DNA of 37,322 nt from Parvularculaceae bacterium (GTDB taxonomy: Bacteria > Pseudomonadota > Alphaproteobacteria > Caulobacterales > Parvularculaceae). The stretch is from contig JAJFFU010000035.1 in the NCBI GenBank assembly GCA_021776465.1, positions 1 to 37,322 of the forward strand, in the 5' to 3' direction. Shown piece by piece: positions 24,185 through 32,295 of this stretch. The number at the start of each line of letters is the position of its first letter. The stretch's first letter is position 1. The notes beneath the pieces were generated by a model that was not told where the DNA came from, did no database searches, and saw only the letters and a program-made list of their open reading frames with translations. Made by a program: the position numbers and the translations under genes.

Positions 24185-25555
24185 ATGCGTTGGTTTGGCA
24201 GTTGCGTCCTATTTATTGCGCTTTTCGCGTTTACGGCCACGCTCGCCCCAGCCCGGGCAAATCCCAATTACGCCGCTTATGTGGTTCATGCCGAATCCGG
24301 CGACATCCTGTTTGATCGTTATTCCACCGCTCGCCGCTATCCAGCGTCCCTGACCAAAATGATGACGCTCTATATGCTGTTCGACGCGATCGAGGCCGGC
24401 GACCTGACGCTTGAATCGAAACTCAAGGTTTCGACGCGCGCCGCCGGGCAACCGCCGTCGAAACTCGGCGTCAAAGCGGGTTCGACGATCACCGTCGATA
24501 CAGCCATCCAGGCGCTGGTCATCAAATCTGCGAATGATGTCGCTGTGGTTGTCGCGGAAGAACTCGGCGGATCAGAATGGCAATTTGCCAAGAAAATGAC
24601 GTCGCGGGCCCGAACGCTCGGTATGCGATCAACGACATTTCGCAATGCCTCGGGCCTGCCCAACTCGCGACAGGTCACGACGGCCCGCGATATGGCTGAG
24701 CTTGGCCGGCGCGTCATGCAGGATTTCCCGCAATATTATCATTACTTCGCCGCCAAATCCTTCAGCTATAACGGGCGCACCTATTCAACTCATAATGCGC
24801 TGGTCAAGAATTTCGAAGGCGCAGACGGTATCAAAACCGGCTACACCCGGCGCTCGGGTTTTAACCTGGTGACATCCGCAAAAAAGGATGGCGTACGTCT
24901 CGTCGGCGTTGTCCTTGGCGGTCGCAAGTCATGGAGCCGCGACCGTCACATGCGCGATATCCTCAACAATGCGTTCGCCGAGGTCGCCAAGAACCCGACG
25001 CGGATCGCAGCGCTTCACCGCAATACGCCTGCCCCACGCCTGAAGCCGACGCTCGCTGTCGCCCTTGCGGCCAACAATGCGGCGCCGACAATTGTTGGCG
25101 ATGAACCGCTGCGCAACGAGATTATGACGGCGGCAGCCGGATTTTCAGAATTGTCAGCTGACACAGGCGACATTCTCGGCGCCCTGATCGCATCTGCCGA
25201 TGTTGAAGACTTCAACGAATTCGAGCGCGCACGCATTGCATCTGTGCCGGACGCTGACGGGTTTATTGGTGAAGGCGACCTTGAAAAAATCAATGAGTTC
25301 TCGTTCGGCGTCCAGATCGGCGCCTATTCTACAAAAGAACTCGCGCAAACAGAGCTTGAAGCCGCGGCGAAAAAGAGCGGTTTCACTGATCGTAACCGCG
25401 CAATCCTGCCAACCGCGCGCGCTGACGGTTCGATGTTATTTCGAGCCCGCTTCCGAAAACTGACGGAAATCGAAGCCACGCTCGCTTGCACCGAGCTAAA
25501 AGCTTCAGACATCAGTTGCTTCGTCGTTTCGGAAGACGAAACGCACCTGAACTGA
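24185..25555 (+). CDS. D-alanyl-D-alanine carboxypeptidase (PBP5/6-type) with C-terminal SPOR domain
   Basis: From the ATG at 24185 the protein has 456 residues. A signal peptide (FIALFAFTATLAPARA) leads to an S11 serine peptidase domain: SxxK in PASLTKMM (about 55–58), SxN in IKSANDV (115–117) and KTG in DGIKTGYT (217–219). It trims the terminal D-Ala of peptidoglycan pentapeptides in the periplasm. A low-complexity middle follows, and then a C-terminal SPOR domain from about residue 375 (FGVQIGAYSTKELAQTELEA), which binds denuded septal glycan and should direct the enzyme to division sites. The usual amphipathic PBP5 membrane anchor is replaced by this domain. An in-frame TTG immediately before the ATG is an unlikely start. 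Confidence 0.95.
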   Translation: MRWFGSCVLFIALFAFTATLAPARANPNYAAYVVHAESGDILFDRYSTARRYPASLTKMMTLYMLFDAIEAGDLTLESKLKVSTRAAGQPPSKLGVKAGSTITVDTAIQALVIKSANDVAVVVAEELGGSEWQFAKKMTSRARTLGMRSTTFRNASGLPNSRQVTTARDMAELGRRVMQDFPQYYHYFAAKSFSYNGRTYSTHNALVKNFEGADGIKTGYTRRSGFNLVTSAKKDGVRLVGVVLGGRKSWSRDRHMRDILNNAFAEVAKNPTRIAALHRNTPAPRLKPTLAVALAANNAAPTIVGDEPLRNEIMTAAAGFSELSADTGDILGALIASADVEDFNEFERARIASVPDADGFIGEGDLEKINEFSFGVQIGAYSTKELAQTELEAAAKKSGFTDRNRAILPTARADGSMLFRARFRKLTEIEATLACTELKASDISCFVVSEDETHLN

Positions 25556-25746
25556 TCACGCGGGCGCTTTCGCGTCCTTTGCGCGCCCTCAATCATTCGA
25601 TATATTATCGACAAATTGAGTTCTTCGATTTTCTCGATCCACCCTTCCCGGCGTTCGCCGGAAAGAATGGAAGAGAGAAGGTTCGTCGCAAATAACCAAT
25701 AAGAACGTAGCGCTATCTGTCCATACGTTTGAAAAGGAGACCTTTC
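25556..25746. other. Intergenic region upstream of acs
   Basis: These 191 bp contain a GGGCGC...GCGCCC stem (about 25562–25587) without a clear T-tract, an AT-rich dyad at 25597–25611, a CCGGCG/CGCCGG palindrome at 25648–25661, and the strong acs ribosome-binding site AAAGGAGA at 25733–25740. No gene is seen. The dyads may control acs. Confidence 0.5.
25597..25611. promoter_or_regulatory. AT-rich dyad upstream of acs
   Basis: TCGATA-TAT-TATCGA has perfect 6-bp arms and lies 136–150 bp before the acs start. It could be an operator; the regulator is unknown. Confidence 0.3.
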
Positions 25747-27699
25747 GTGTCCAAACAAGAGGCATTGATCCCTGTCAGCAACGCTGCAAAAAATAACACG
25801 CTCACCGACAAAGCCCGCGCAGCGGAACTTCGCGCCAGCGCCGTACAGGATCCAGAGGCTTTCTGGGCCGACGTCGCAAAGCGGATCGACTGGATCGAAC
25901 CGTTCTCCAAAGTTAAGGACGTTTCCTTCGACGCCGCTGATCTTCATATCAAATGGTACGAAGACGGTGTTCTGAACGCTTGCGTCAATTGTCTCGACCG
26001 ACATCTGCCAGCGCGCGCAAATGATGTTGCAATCATCTGGGAAAGTGACGATCCGGCGACCGACAAGAAGATCACCTATGCGCAGGCATTGGAAGAAACC
26101 TGCCGCATGGCGAACCTTCTGAAAGCCCGCGGCGTTCAAAAAGGCGACCGCGTTGTCATCTATATGCCGATGATCGCCGAAGCAGCGTTCGCTATGCTCG
26201 CCTGCGCGCGGATCGGCGCTGTTCATTCGGTTGTCTTTGGCGGATTTTCGCCGGACGCACTGGCGAACCGTATAGAAGATTGTGGTGCGGTTGCGATTAT
26301 CACCGCCGACGAAGGCGTGCGCGGCGGCAAAACAGTTCCGCTGAAAGACAATGTCGATAAGGCGCTCACTAAACTGAACGGCGTCGACACCCGGCTTGTC
26401 CTGGTAATTGAACGCACCTTCGCCGACGTCGCCATGACCCATGGGCGCGACCTCAAATGGTACGGCGAAGCGCGCGACGACGTCTCGCCCGAGTGCATTC
26501 CCGAACCTATGGGCGCGGAAGACCCGCTCTTTATTCTTTATACGTCGGGTTCGACGGGCAAACCAAAAGGTGTCTTGCATACGACGGGCGGCTACCTGAC
26601 CTACGCGGCTTATACTCACGAAATCGTCTTCGACTATAAGCCCGGCGATGTTTACTGGTGCACTGCCGATGTCGGTTGGGTCACCGGCCACACTTATATC
26701 GTTTACGGACCGCTCGCCAACGGCGCGACAACGTTGATGTTTGAGGGCGTGCCAACCTATCCGAACGCATCGCGCTTTTGGAATGTCTGCGAAAAACACG
26801 ACGTAAACATATTTTATACCGCGCCGACAGCGCTGCGCGCGCTGATGCGCGAAGGCGACGATCATGTCCGTTCAGCGGACCTCTCCAAACTCCGCCTCCT
26901 CGGCACAGTCGGCGAACCGATCAACCCGGAAGCCTGGCTCTGGTATCACCGCGTGATCGGCGGCGGCGAATTGCCCATCGTCGATACTTGGTGGCAGACA
27001 GAAACCGGCGGCGTTATGATTTCGCCGCTACCCGGCGCGACGGATATGAAACCGGGATCAGCGACGCTGCCTTTGCCCGGTGTCTCGCCCGCGCTTGTCG
27101 ATGCTGACGGTAAATTTCTTGACGGTGCAACCTCCGGCAATCTCGTACTCACCGGTTCCTGGCCCGGTCAGATGCGCACGATCTATGGCGACCATCAGCG
27201 CTTTATCGATACGTATTTCAAAACCTATCCCGGCATGTATTTCACCGGCGATGGCGCGCGGCGTGATGACGACGGATATTACTGGATCACGGGCCGTGTT
27301 GATGATGTCCTCAATGTTTCGGGACACCGGATGGGCACGGCGGAAGTGGAAAGCGCGCTAGTCGCGCATCCGGCCGTCGCCGAAGCGGCGGTGGTCGGAT
27401 ACCCGCACGACGTTAAGGGTCAGGGCATCTACGCCTATGTCACGTTGATGGAAGGCGCGGCGGAGAGCGATGAATTGGTAAAAGAACTTAACGCAACAGT
27501 CCGTACGGAAATCGGCCCGATTGCAAAGCCCGATATCCTGCATTTCACGCCGGCCCTGCCGAAGACCAGATCTGGCAAGATCATGCGCCGGATTTTGCGT
27601 AAAATCGCCGAAAACGAGTTCGGGGCGCTCGGCGATATTTCAACGCTCGCGGACCCTTCCGTGGTCGAAGCGCTGATTGAAGGGCGAAAAAATCGCTAG
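25747..27699 (+). CDS. acs: Acetyl-CoA synthetase (AMP-forming)
   Basis: The 650-residue enzyme starts at a GTG at 25747, placed 6 bp after the excellent Shine-Dalgarno AAAGGAGA; an in-frame TTG at 25729 lies upstream of it and is unlikely. Adenylate-forming motifs are intact: [66 protein letters not shown] and the C-terminal acetylatable lysine site [15 protein letters not shown]. It activates acetate to acetyl-CoA via acetyl-AMP in the cytoplasm. It would supply the TCA/glyoxylate cycles and, given the phasin nearby, possibly PHA synthesis. It is monocistronic or shares a transcript with the exosortase gene 85 bp downstream. Confidence 0.97.
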   Translation: MSKQEALIPVSNAAKNNTLTDKARAAELRASAVQDPEAFWADVAKRIDWIEPFSKVKDVSFDAADLHIKWYEDGVLNACVNCLDRHLPARANDVAIIWESDDPATDKKITYAQALEETCRMANLLKARGVQKGDRVVIYMPMIAEAAFAMLACARIGAVHSVVFGGFSPDALANRIEDCGAVAIITADEGVRGGKTVPLKDNVDKALTKLNGVDTRLVLVIERTFADVAMTHGRDLKWYGEARDDVSPECIPEPMGAEDPLFILYTSGSTGKPKGVLHTTGGYLTYAAYTHEIVFDYKPGDVYWCTADVGWVTGHTYIVYGPLANGATTLMFEGVPTYPNASRFWNVCEKHDVNIFYTAPTALRALMREGDDHVRSADLSKLRLLGTVGEPINPEAWLWYHRVIGGGELPIVDTWWQTETGGVMISPLPGATDMKPGSATLPLPGVSPALVDADGKFLDGATSGNLVLTGSWPGQMRTIYGDHQRFIDTYFKTYPGMYFTGDGARRDDDGYYWITGRVDDVLNVSGHRMGTAEVESALVAHPAVAEAAVVGYPHDVKGQGIYAYVTLMEGAAESDELVKELNATVRTEIGPIAKPDILHFTPALPKTRSGKIMRRILRKIAENEFGALGDISTLADPSVVEALIEGRKNR

Positions 27700-27784
27700 G
27701 ACGAGGCCGCTTCCTTAACAAATCCAAAACGCGCATCCGCTAAATTGCCGTCCTCAGTAATTGGCGATGACAGGCAAGACGTAG

Positions 27785-29296
27785 ATGGACGGCGCCACAA
27801 TCAGCACGAACGCTCGCGTTAAATTGGCGCCCGGATGGGCTGGCGCCGCAATCGCTTACACCGCCTTTGTGTTTTTCACAGTGTTGCTGACATGGCCGAC
27901 TTTTCCGGACATGGCGCAAACATGGCTCGGCTCGTCCTATTACCATCATGGAATTTTCGTGGCGCCAGCCGCGCTCTGGATGATTGTCGCACATAGCCGA
28001 CGACCGGAAGGTGCATCCCGCCCGGATAGCGGCTTGCTTATTATCGTCGCGGGAACGGCGCTCTGGCTCGTTGGCCGCGCCGGCAGTGCGGCTGTGATCG
28101 AGCAATTTTCCTTGGTCACAATACTGATCGGCGGCGTCGGCGCCGTTCTCGGCGATCGCGCGTTGCGCGTTTGGGCGTGGCCGCTCGCCTTTCTGTTTTT
28201 CATGGTCCCGGCGGGCGATAGTCTTTTACCCGCGCTGCAATTCGCAACCGCCGAATTGGTTGTCGGCGCGCTCACCCTTTTCGGCTTCGCAATTACGCTT
28301 GACGGCGTCATCATTGAAACGAGCGTCGGCGCATTCGCCGTCGCCGAGGCTTGCGCGGGTCTGAACGTTTTAATCGCGGCAATCATGGTGTCAGCGATAT
28401 TCGCGTATGTCGCCTTCGAAGGATGGACCCGCCGCGTCGCCTTTATCGCTTTCGCGGCGGCTTTTGCAATTATCGCCAATGCCGTTCGCGCATTTTTTCT
28501 TATCTTGATCCCATTGCTCGCCGGTGAGCAGGCCGACATCGGCCCCGATCACTACATCGTCGGCTGGGTGCTATATCTCTTCGTGTTAATCGTGCTCGCA
28601 ATGATCGGCCGACGTTTTGCGAACCGACCGGTCAAATCTGGCGCCAAAGTAAACGCACCGACACTGCGTATTTATCCGTTGGCGATTGCCGCCGGATATC
28701 TCGCCGCCGGCGCCGTCTATGCGACCAAGGTGATCGACCGACCGATCGACCGGCCTGCGCCTGCAACGCTCTCTTTGTTAAGCGCGCCCGGTTGGCGCAT
28801 TTTGCCGCCGCCGCAACATTGGCGCGCCAGTTTTCCGCAGGCTGATCGCCGCGCCGCGGCGACCTATATGTCCAAAGGCGCGCAGGTTGACGTTACACTC
28901 GGTTATTTTACGCATGACCGTCGCGGCGCAGAAATATCCGGGCTCGCAGACAACGGCGTCACCAAAAATTGGGACCGCGTCGGCAACCATGAGGCCGTCC
29001 TTTATCTCTTCGGTACTGCGGAGAAGCGCAACTTTACGCGGTTGTCCGGCCCGCGAAATCAAAATTTTCTCTCGCTCACGGCCTATTGGCTGGGTGACGA
29101 TATTTATTTCAACCCGCGTAGCATGAAGGTCGAACAAGCCAAGCGAAAATTGCTCGGCGAGAATCTTGAAGGCGGCGCGATAATCATCGCATCACCATAT
29201 ATCGACCAACCTAATGAAGCGGTACAGACAATCGGTCGCTTTACGGCCGACGTCGAAAACTTCTCGGCATGGCGCGCGCGCCTCGCTCGGAAGTAA
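27785..29296 (+). CDS. xrtA: Exosortase A (XrtA) fused to an EpsI-type domain
   Basis: The 503-residue protein has a multi-pass membrane half (about eight helices to residue 275) carrying the exosortase catalytic triad: Cys190 in VAEACAGLN, Arg235 in NAVRAF and His256 in DHYIVGWVLY. The C-terminal soluble half (from about 310) is an EpsI/DUF3485-like domain, ending with DVENFSAWRARLARK. XrtA is the proteobacterial exosortase that cleaves PEP-CTERM anchors and is tied to extracellular polysaccharide biosynthesis. A residue commonly Arg after CxG(L/I) is Asn194 here. No PEP-CTERM substrate is visible in the window. The amidotransferase follows by 6 bp, confirming the XrtA assignment. Confidence 0.92.
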   Translation: MDGATISTNARVKLAPGWAGAAIAYTAFVFFTVLLTWPTFPDMAQTWLGSSYYHHGIFVAPAALWMIVAHSRRPEGASRPDSGLLIIVAGTALWLVGRAGSAAVIEQFSLVTILIGGVGAVLGDRALRVWAWPLAFLFFMVPAGDSLLPALQFATAELVVGALTLFGFAITLDGVIIETSVGAFAVAEACAGLNVLIAAIMVSAIFAYVAFEGWTRRVAFIAFAAAFAIIANAVRAFFLILIPLLAGEQADIGPDHYIVGWVLYLFVLIVLAMIGRRFANRPVKSGAKVNAPTLRIYPLAIAAGYLAAGAVYATKVIDRPIDRPAPATLSLLSAPGWRILPPPQHWRASFPQADRRAAATYMSKGAQVDVTLGYFTHDRRGAEISGLADNGVTKNWDRVGNHEAVLYLFGTAEKRNFTRLSGPRNQNFLSLTAYWLGDDIYFNPRSMKVEQAKRKLLGENLEGGAIIIASPYIDQPNEAVQTIGRFTADVENFSAWRARLARK

Positions 29297-29302
29297 CCGA
29301 AA

Positions 29303-31183
29303 ATGTGCGGCATTGCCGGCATTGTTGACCTGAAGAGCGACCGCGACGTTGATCGCGACGCCCTAAAACGCATGGCTGATGCGATTGCTCATCGTGGGCC
29401 CGACGGCGAAGGTTACTATTACGACAAAGGCGTTGGCTTTGCGCACCGCCGTCTCGCCATCATCGACAAAGCCGGCGGCGCACAGCCCTTCGTGACCGTG
29501 AGCGGCGGCGCACTCAACTACAATGGCGAGATATACAATTACGACGAACTCGGGCGCGCGCTCGAGCGACAGGGCGCAATGCTCAAGACCCGGTCCGATA
29601 CGGAGGTGCTTGCTCAGGGCCTCGCAGCGCACAGTGATGCGTTCATTCGCGACCTCCGCGGCATGTTCGCCTTCGCCTTTTGGAATCCGGAAACACAGTC
29701 CCTGCTCCTCGCCCGCGACCGCCTCGGCGAAAAGCCGCTCTATTATGCTGTAACCGATGATGGGTTCATGATCTTTGCATCAGAAATCGGCGCACTCCGC
29801 GCTTCCAATCTTCTGACATTGGACCTCAATAGTGAGGCAGTCGCCGACTATTTTTTCTACGGCTACACGCCCGACCCGAAGTCGATCTACGAAGGCGTCA
29901 AAAAACTGCCGCCGGGTCACATGATGACCGTACGGCGAAATCGGCAATTTGCTCCAGAACGATATTGGCGGCCAAGCTTTGCCGCCGATAAGGGAATTGG
30001 TTTCGACGATGCTTGCGCATCTCTGCGTGAAAAGCTTGATGACGCCGTTACAACACAAATGGTTTCTGACGCGCCGCTAGGTGCATTTCTTTCCGGCGGC
30101 GTTGATAGCGCCGGCATAGTCGCTTCCATGGCGGCGGCCGGCGGCGACCTCATTGCCTGTACGGTCGGGTTTGATGAAGCGACGCATGATGAACGCGCTG
30201 GCGCGCGCGAGATCGCCCAAAAATACGGCGCCGATCATCATGAGTTTGTCGCAAACATCGAAGCCGATGACCTTATTGACAAAGTCGCACTCGCTTATGG
30301 CGAACCGTTCGCCGACAGCTCGGCCCTGCCAAGCTATATCGTCTCGGAACTCGCGCGGCGACACGTTACGGTCGCGCTTTCCGGCGACGGCGGCGACGAA
30401 CTCTTCGCCGGTTACCGCCGCTATCCATTCTTCTTGAATGAGGAACGCTTGCGCGCCCGCCTGCCGTTATTTCTTCGTCAGTCTCTCTTTGGCGCGGCCG
30501 GCGCGATTTATCCGAAGCTAGACTGGGCCCCTCGTTTCTTGCGAGCAAAGTCTACGTTTCAGGCGCTGGCCGCAACTAGGGCCGACGCGTATGCCGCCGC
30601 TGTTGCGATTAATCTGCCGGACCGGTCGCATGCGATGGCAAGCGCAGATATGATCCAACAGCTCGGTAATTATCGTCCGCAATCGGTAATCGCGGACGCC
30701 ATGAATGACGCTGACACTGACGATCCCTTGGCTGCCGCGCAATACGCCGATCTCGCGACGTGGCTTCCCGGGCGAATGCTGACCAAAGTAGACCGCGCTT
30801 CGATGGCGCACGGGCTGGAGGTCCGCCCGCCCCTGCTTGACCCGCAGCTTGTTGATTGGGCCGGAACGCTGCCCGGAGAATTCAAACTCAAAAACGGCCA
30901 GCGCAAACGCATCCTGAAAGCGGCGCTGGCACCGCGGCTGGGCGCTGACTATGTAAACCGCACCAAACGCGGATTTGACATGCCGGTATCGGCGTGGCTG
31001 CGCAAACCGGACAGCCCATTGATGGCGCGACTATCATCATCAAAGGCGTGGCGCGAATGTGGCCTATTGAATGTTCCGGCTATCGACAAAATGGCTGACA
31101 CCCACAAAGCGGGATCGCGCGATTGCGGCCAAGAATTGTGGAGCGTCATCATGTTCGACGCATTCTTGAGGACCAACCGGTAA
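29303..31183 (+). CDS. Asparagine-synthetase-like amidotransferase, XrtA-associated
   Basis: The 626-residue enzyme starts MCGIAGIVD, exposing Cys2 as the N-terminal nucleophile of a class II glutamine amidotransferase. A synthetase domain follows with the ATP pyrophosphatase loop SGGVDS at 264–269 and ALSGDGGDELFAGYRRY. This is the branch labelled amidotransferase 1, exosortase A system-associated, thought to amidate a component of the exopolysaccharide. It lies 6 bp after xrtA and is surely co-transcribed. Its stop is only 5 bp from that of the convergent glycosyltransferase gene. Confidence 0.93.
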   Translation: MCGIAGIVDLKSDRDVDRDALKRMADAIAHRGPDGEGYYYDKGVGFAHRRLAIIDKAGGAQPFVTVSGGALNYNGEIYNYDELGRALERQGAMLKTRSDTEVLAQGLAAHSDAFIRDLRGMFAFAFWNPETQSLLLARDRLGEKPLYYAVTDDGFMIFASEIGALRASNLLTLDLNSEAVADYFFYGYTPDPKSIYEGVKKLPPGHMMTVRRNRQFAPERYWRPSFAADKGIGFDDACASLREKLDDAVTTQMVSDAPLGAFLSGGVDSAGIVASMAAAGGDLIACTVGFDEATHDERAGAREIAQKYGADHHEFVANIEADDLIDKVALAYGEPFADSSALPSYIVSELARRHVTVALSGDGGDELFAGYRRYPFFLNEERLRARLPLFLRQSLFGAAGAIYPKLDWAPRFLRAKSTFQALAATRADAYAAAVAINLPDRSHAMASADMIQQLGNYRPQSVIADAMNDADTDDPLAAAQYADLATWLPGRMLTKVDRASMAHGLEVRPPLLDPQLVDWAGTLPGEFKLKNGQRKRILKAALAPRLGADYVNRTKRGFDMPVSAWLRKPDSPLMARLSSSKAWRECGLLNVPAIDKMADTHKAGSRDCGQELWSVIMFDAFLRTNR

Positions 31184-31188
31184 CATTC

Positions 31189-32295
31189 CTAGGCGGCCAC
31201 TGACTCAAACAGCGCCCGGTAGCGACTGGTCATCGTTTCAAGCGAGTATTCGCGCGCCGCTCTTGCCGCATTGTTGGCGCCAAGCGACGCCCGCAATTTG
31301 TGATCGCCCAGCATCGACCGGATCGCGCGCGCCATGTTTGCTTCATCCTCGGGGTAAAACGCAAACTTTCGATTTCCCGGCGAGAGAATATCGCGAACGT
31401 CCCCCACATTCGACGCAACAATCGGCAGTCCAACGGCCATCGCCTCTACGAGGCTGATCGGCATCTGCTCTGTATCCGACGTCATCGCAAAGACATCCAT
31501 TCGCCGTAAAAATGGCGCGACATCTGATTGCGCGCCAACAAACATAACGTCTGTCTCGATGTTCAGGTCGCGCGCCTGCTGGCGAAGATCGCCCGCCAAC
31601 GGGCCGTCTCCGACAATCAGCAGCGTTGCGCGGGTCTCCTTTCGAATGTCGCTGAATATGCGCAACAAACGATCGAAGCGTTTTTCAGGACGCAACGCGC
31701 CAACCGTTCCGATGACCGGAATAGTACGATCGCCCGGCGGTTCAATGGAAGCAAACCGCCGTATATTGACGCCATTCGGAATGATCGCCGTGCGATCTGC
31801 AGGCACGCGCCATTCATCTTCAAAGATCTCGCCGAGCGTCTGCGACGGCGCAACGAAAGAGAAATGCTTGTGTCCAGTCGCCAGTCTTGAAAACAAGACA
31901 CGGCGCGTAAGATTACGTTTTTTATTGCGCGCATCCATAGTTTCGTCCGGGCCAAACCCATCCTCAAAATGAAGGTGCGGGACTTTCGACTTACGGTTTG
32001 CGATGCGCCACTCAATCGTCCCCCAATTGGAAGTCATCAGCAGGTCAGGCGCCGCCTCGGCAAGGGCTCCCGCAAAACACCGAATATTGGCGCGTGAAAT
32101 AGCGCCGTTCTTTTCGATCGGCAGTGGCATCCTTGTATAGGAAATACTGTCGGACAACAGCATCTCCGCGTCGTAACAACCATCCATCGCCGTCACGATA
32201 TGGTTGTATTCATCGCCTAGTTGTTCAGCGATACTAACAAACCGGCGTTGTGGACCGCCGACCGTAAAAGAAGAAAACGCCCAGAAACATTTCAT
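31189..32295 (-). CDS. Family 4 glycosyltransferase
   Basis: The 368-residue cytoplasmic protein has the GT-B fold. The N-terminal domain contains the GGPQRRF loop, the linker ends in FVAPSQTLGEIF, and the C-terminal domain has the IGTVGALRPEKRFDRLLRIF nucleotide-binding start and the E-x7-E motif EQMPISLVEAMAVGLPIVAS. It should transfer a sugar from an NDP-sugar to a lipid-linked or glycan acceptor, probably for the surface polysaccharide linked to the exosortase neighbour; donor and acceptor are unknown. Its start overlaps the stop of the fusion gene in ATGA, so they are translationally coupled. Confidence 0.92.
   Translation of the reverse strand: MKCFWAFSSFTVGGPQRRFVSIAEQLGDEYNHIVTAMDGCYDAEMLLSDSISYTRMPLPIEKNGAISRANIRCFAGALAEAAPDLLMTSNWGTIEWRIANRKSKVPHLHFEDGFGPDETMDARNKKRNLTRRVLFSRLATGHKHFSFVAPSQTLGEIFEDEWRVPADRTAIIPNGVNIRRFASIEPPGDRTIPVIGTVGALRPEKRFDRLLRIFSDIRKETRATLLIVGDGPLAGDLRQQARDLNIETDVMFVGAQSDVAPFLRRMDVFAMTSDTEQMPISLVEAMAVGLPIVASNVGDVRDILSPGNRKFAFYPEDEANMARAIRSMLGDHKLRASLGANNAARAAREYSLETMTSRYRALFESVAA

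Noticed and set aside
25324-26865. 513-residue ORF on the minus strand opposite acs and the end of dac
   Set aside because: It runs antisense through the conserved acs and dac reading frames, has no recognisable domain or ribosome site, and is a frame shadow of high-GC codons.
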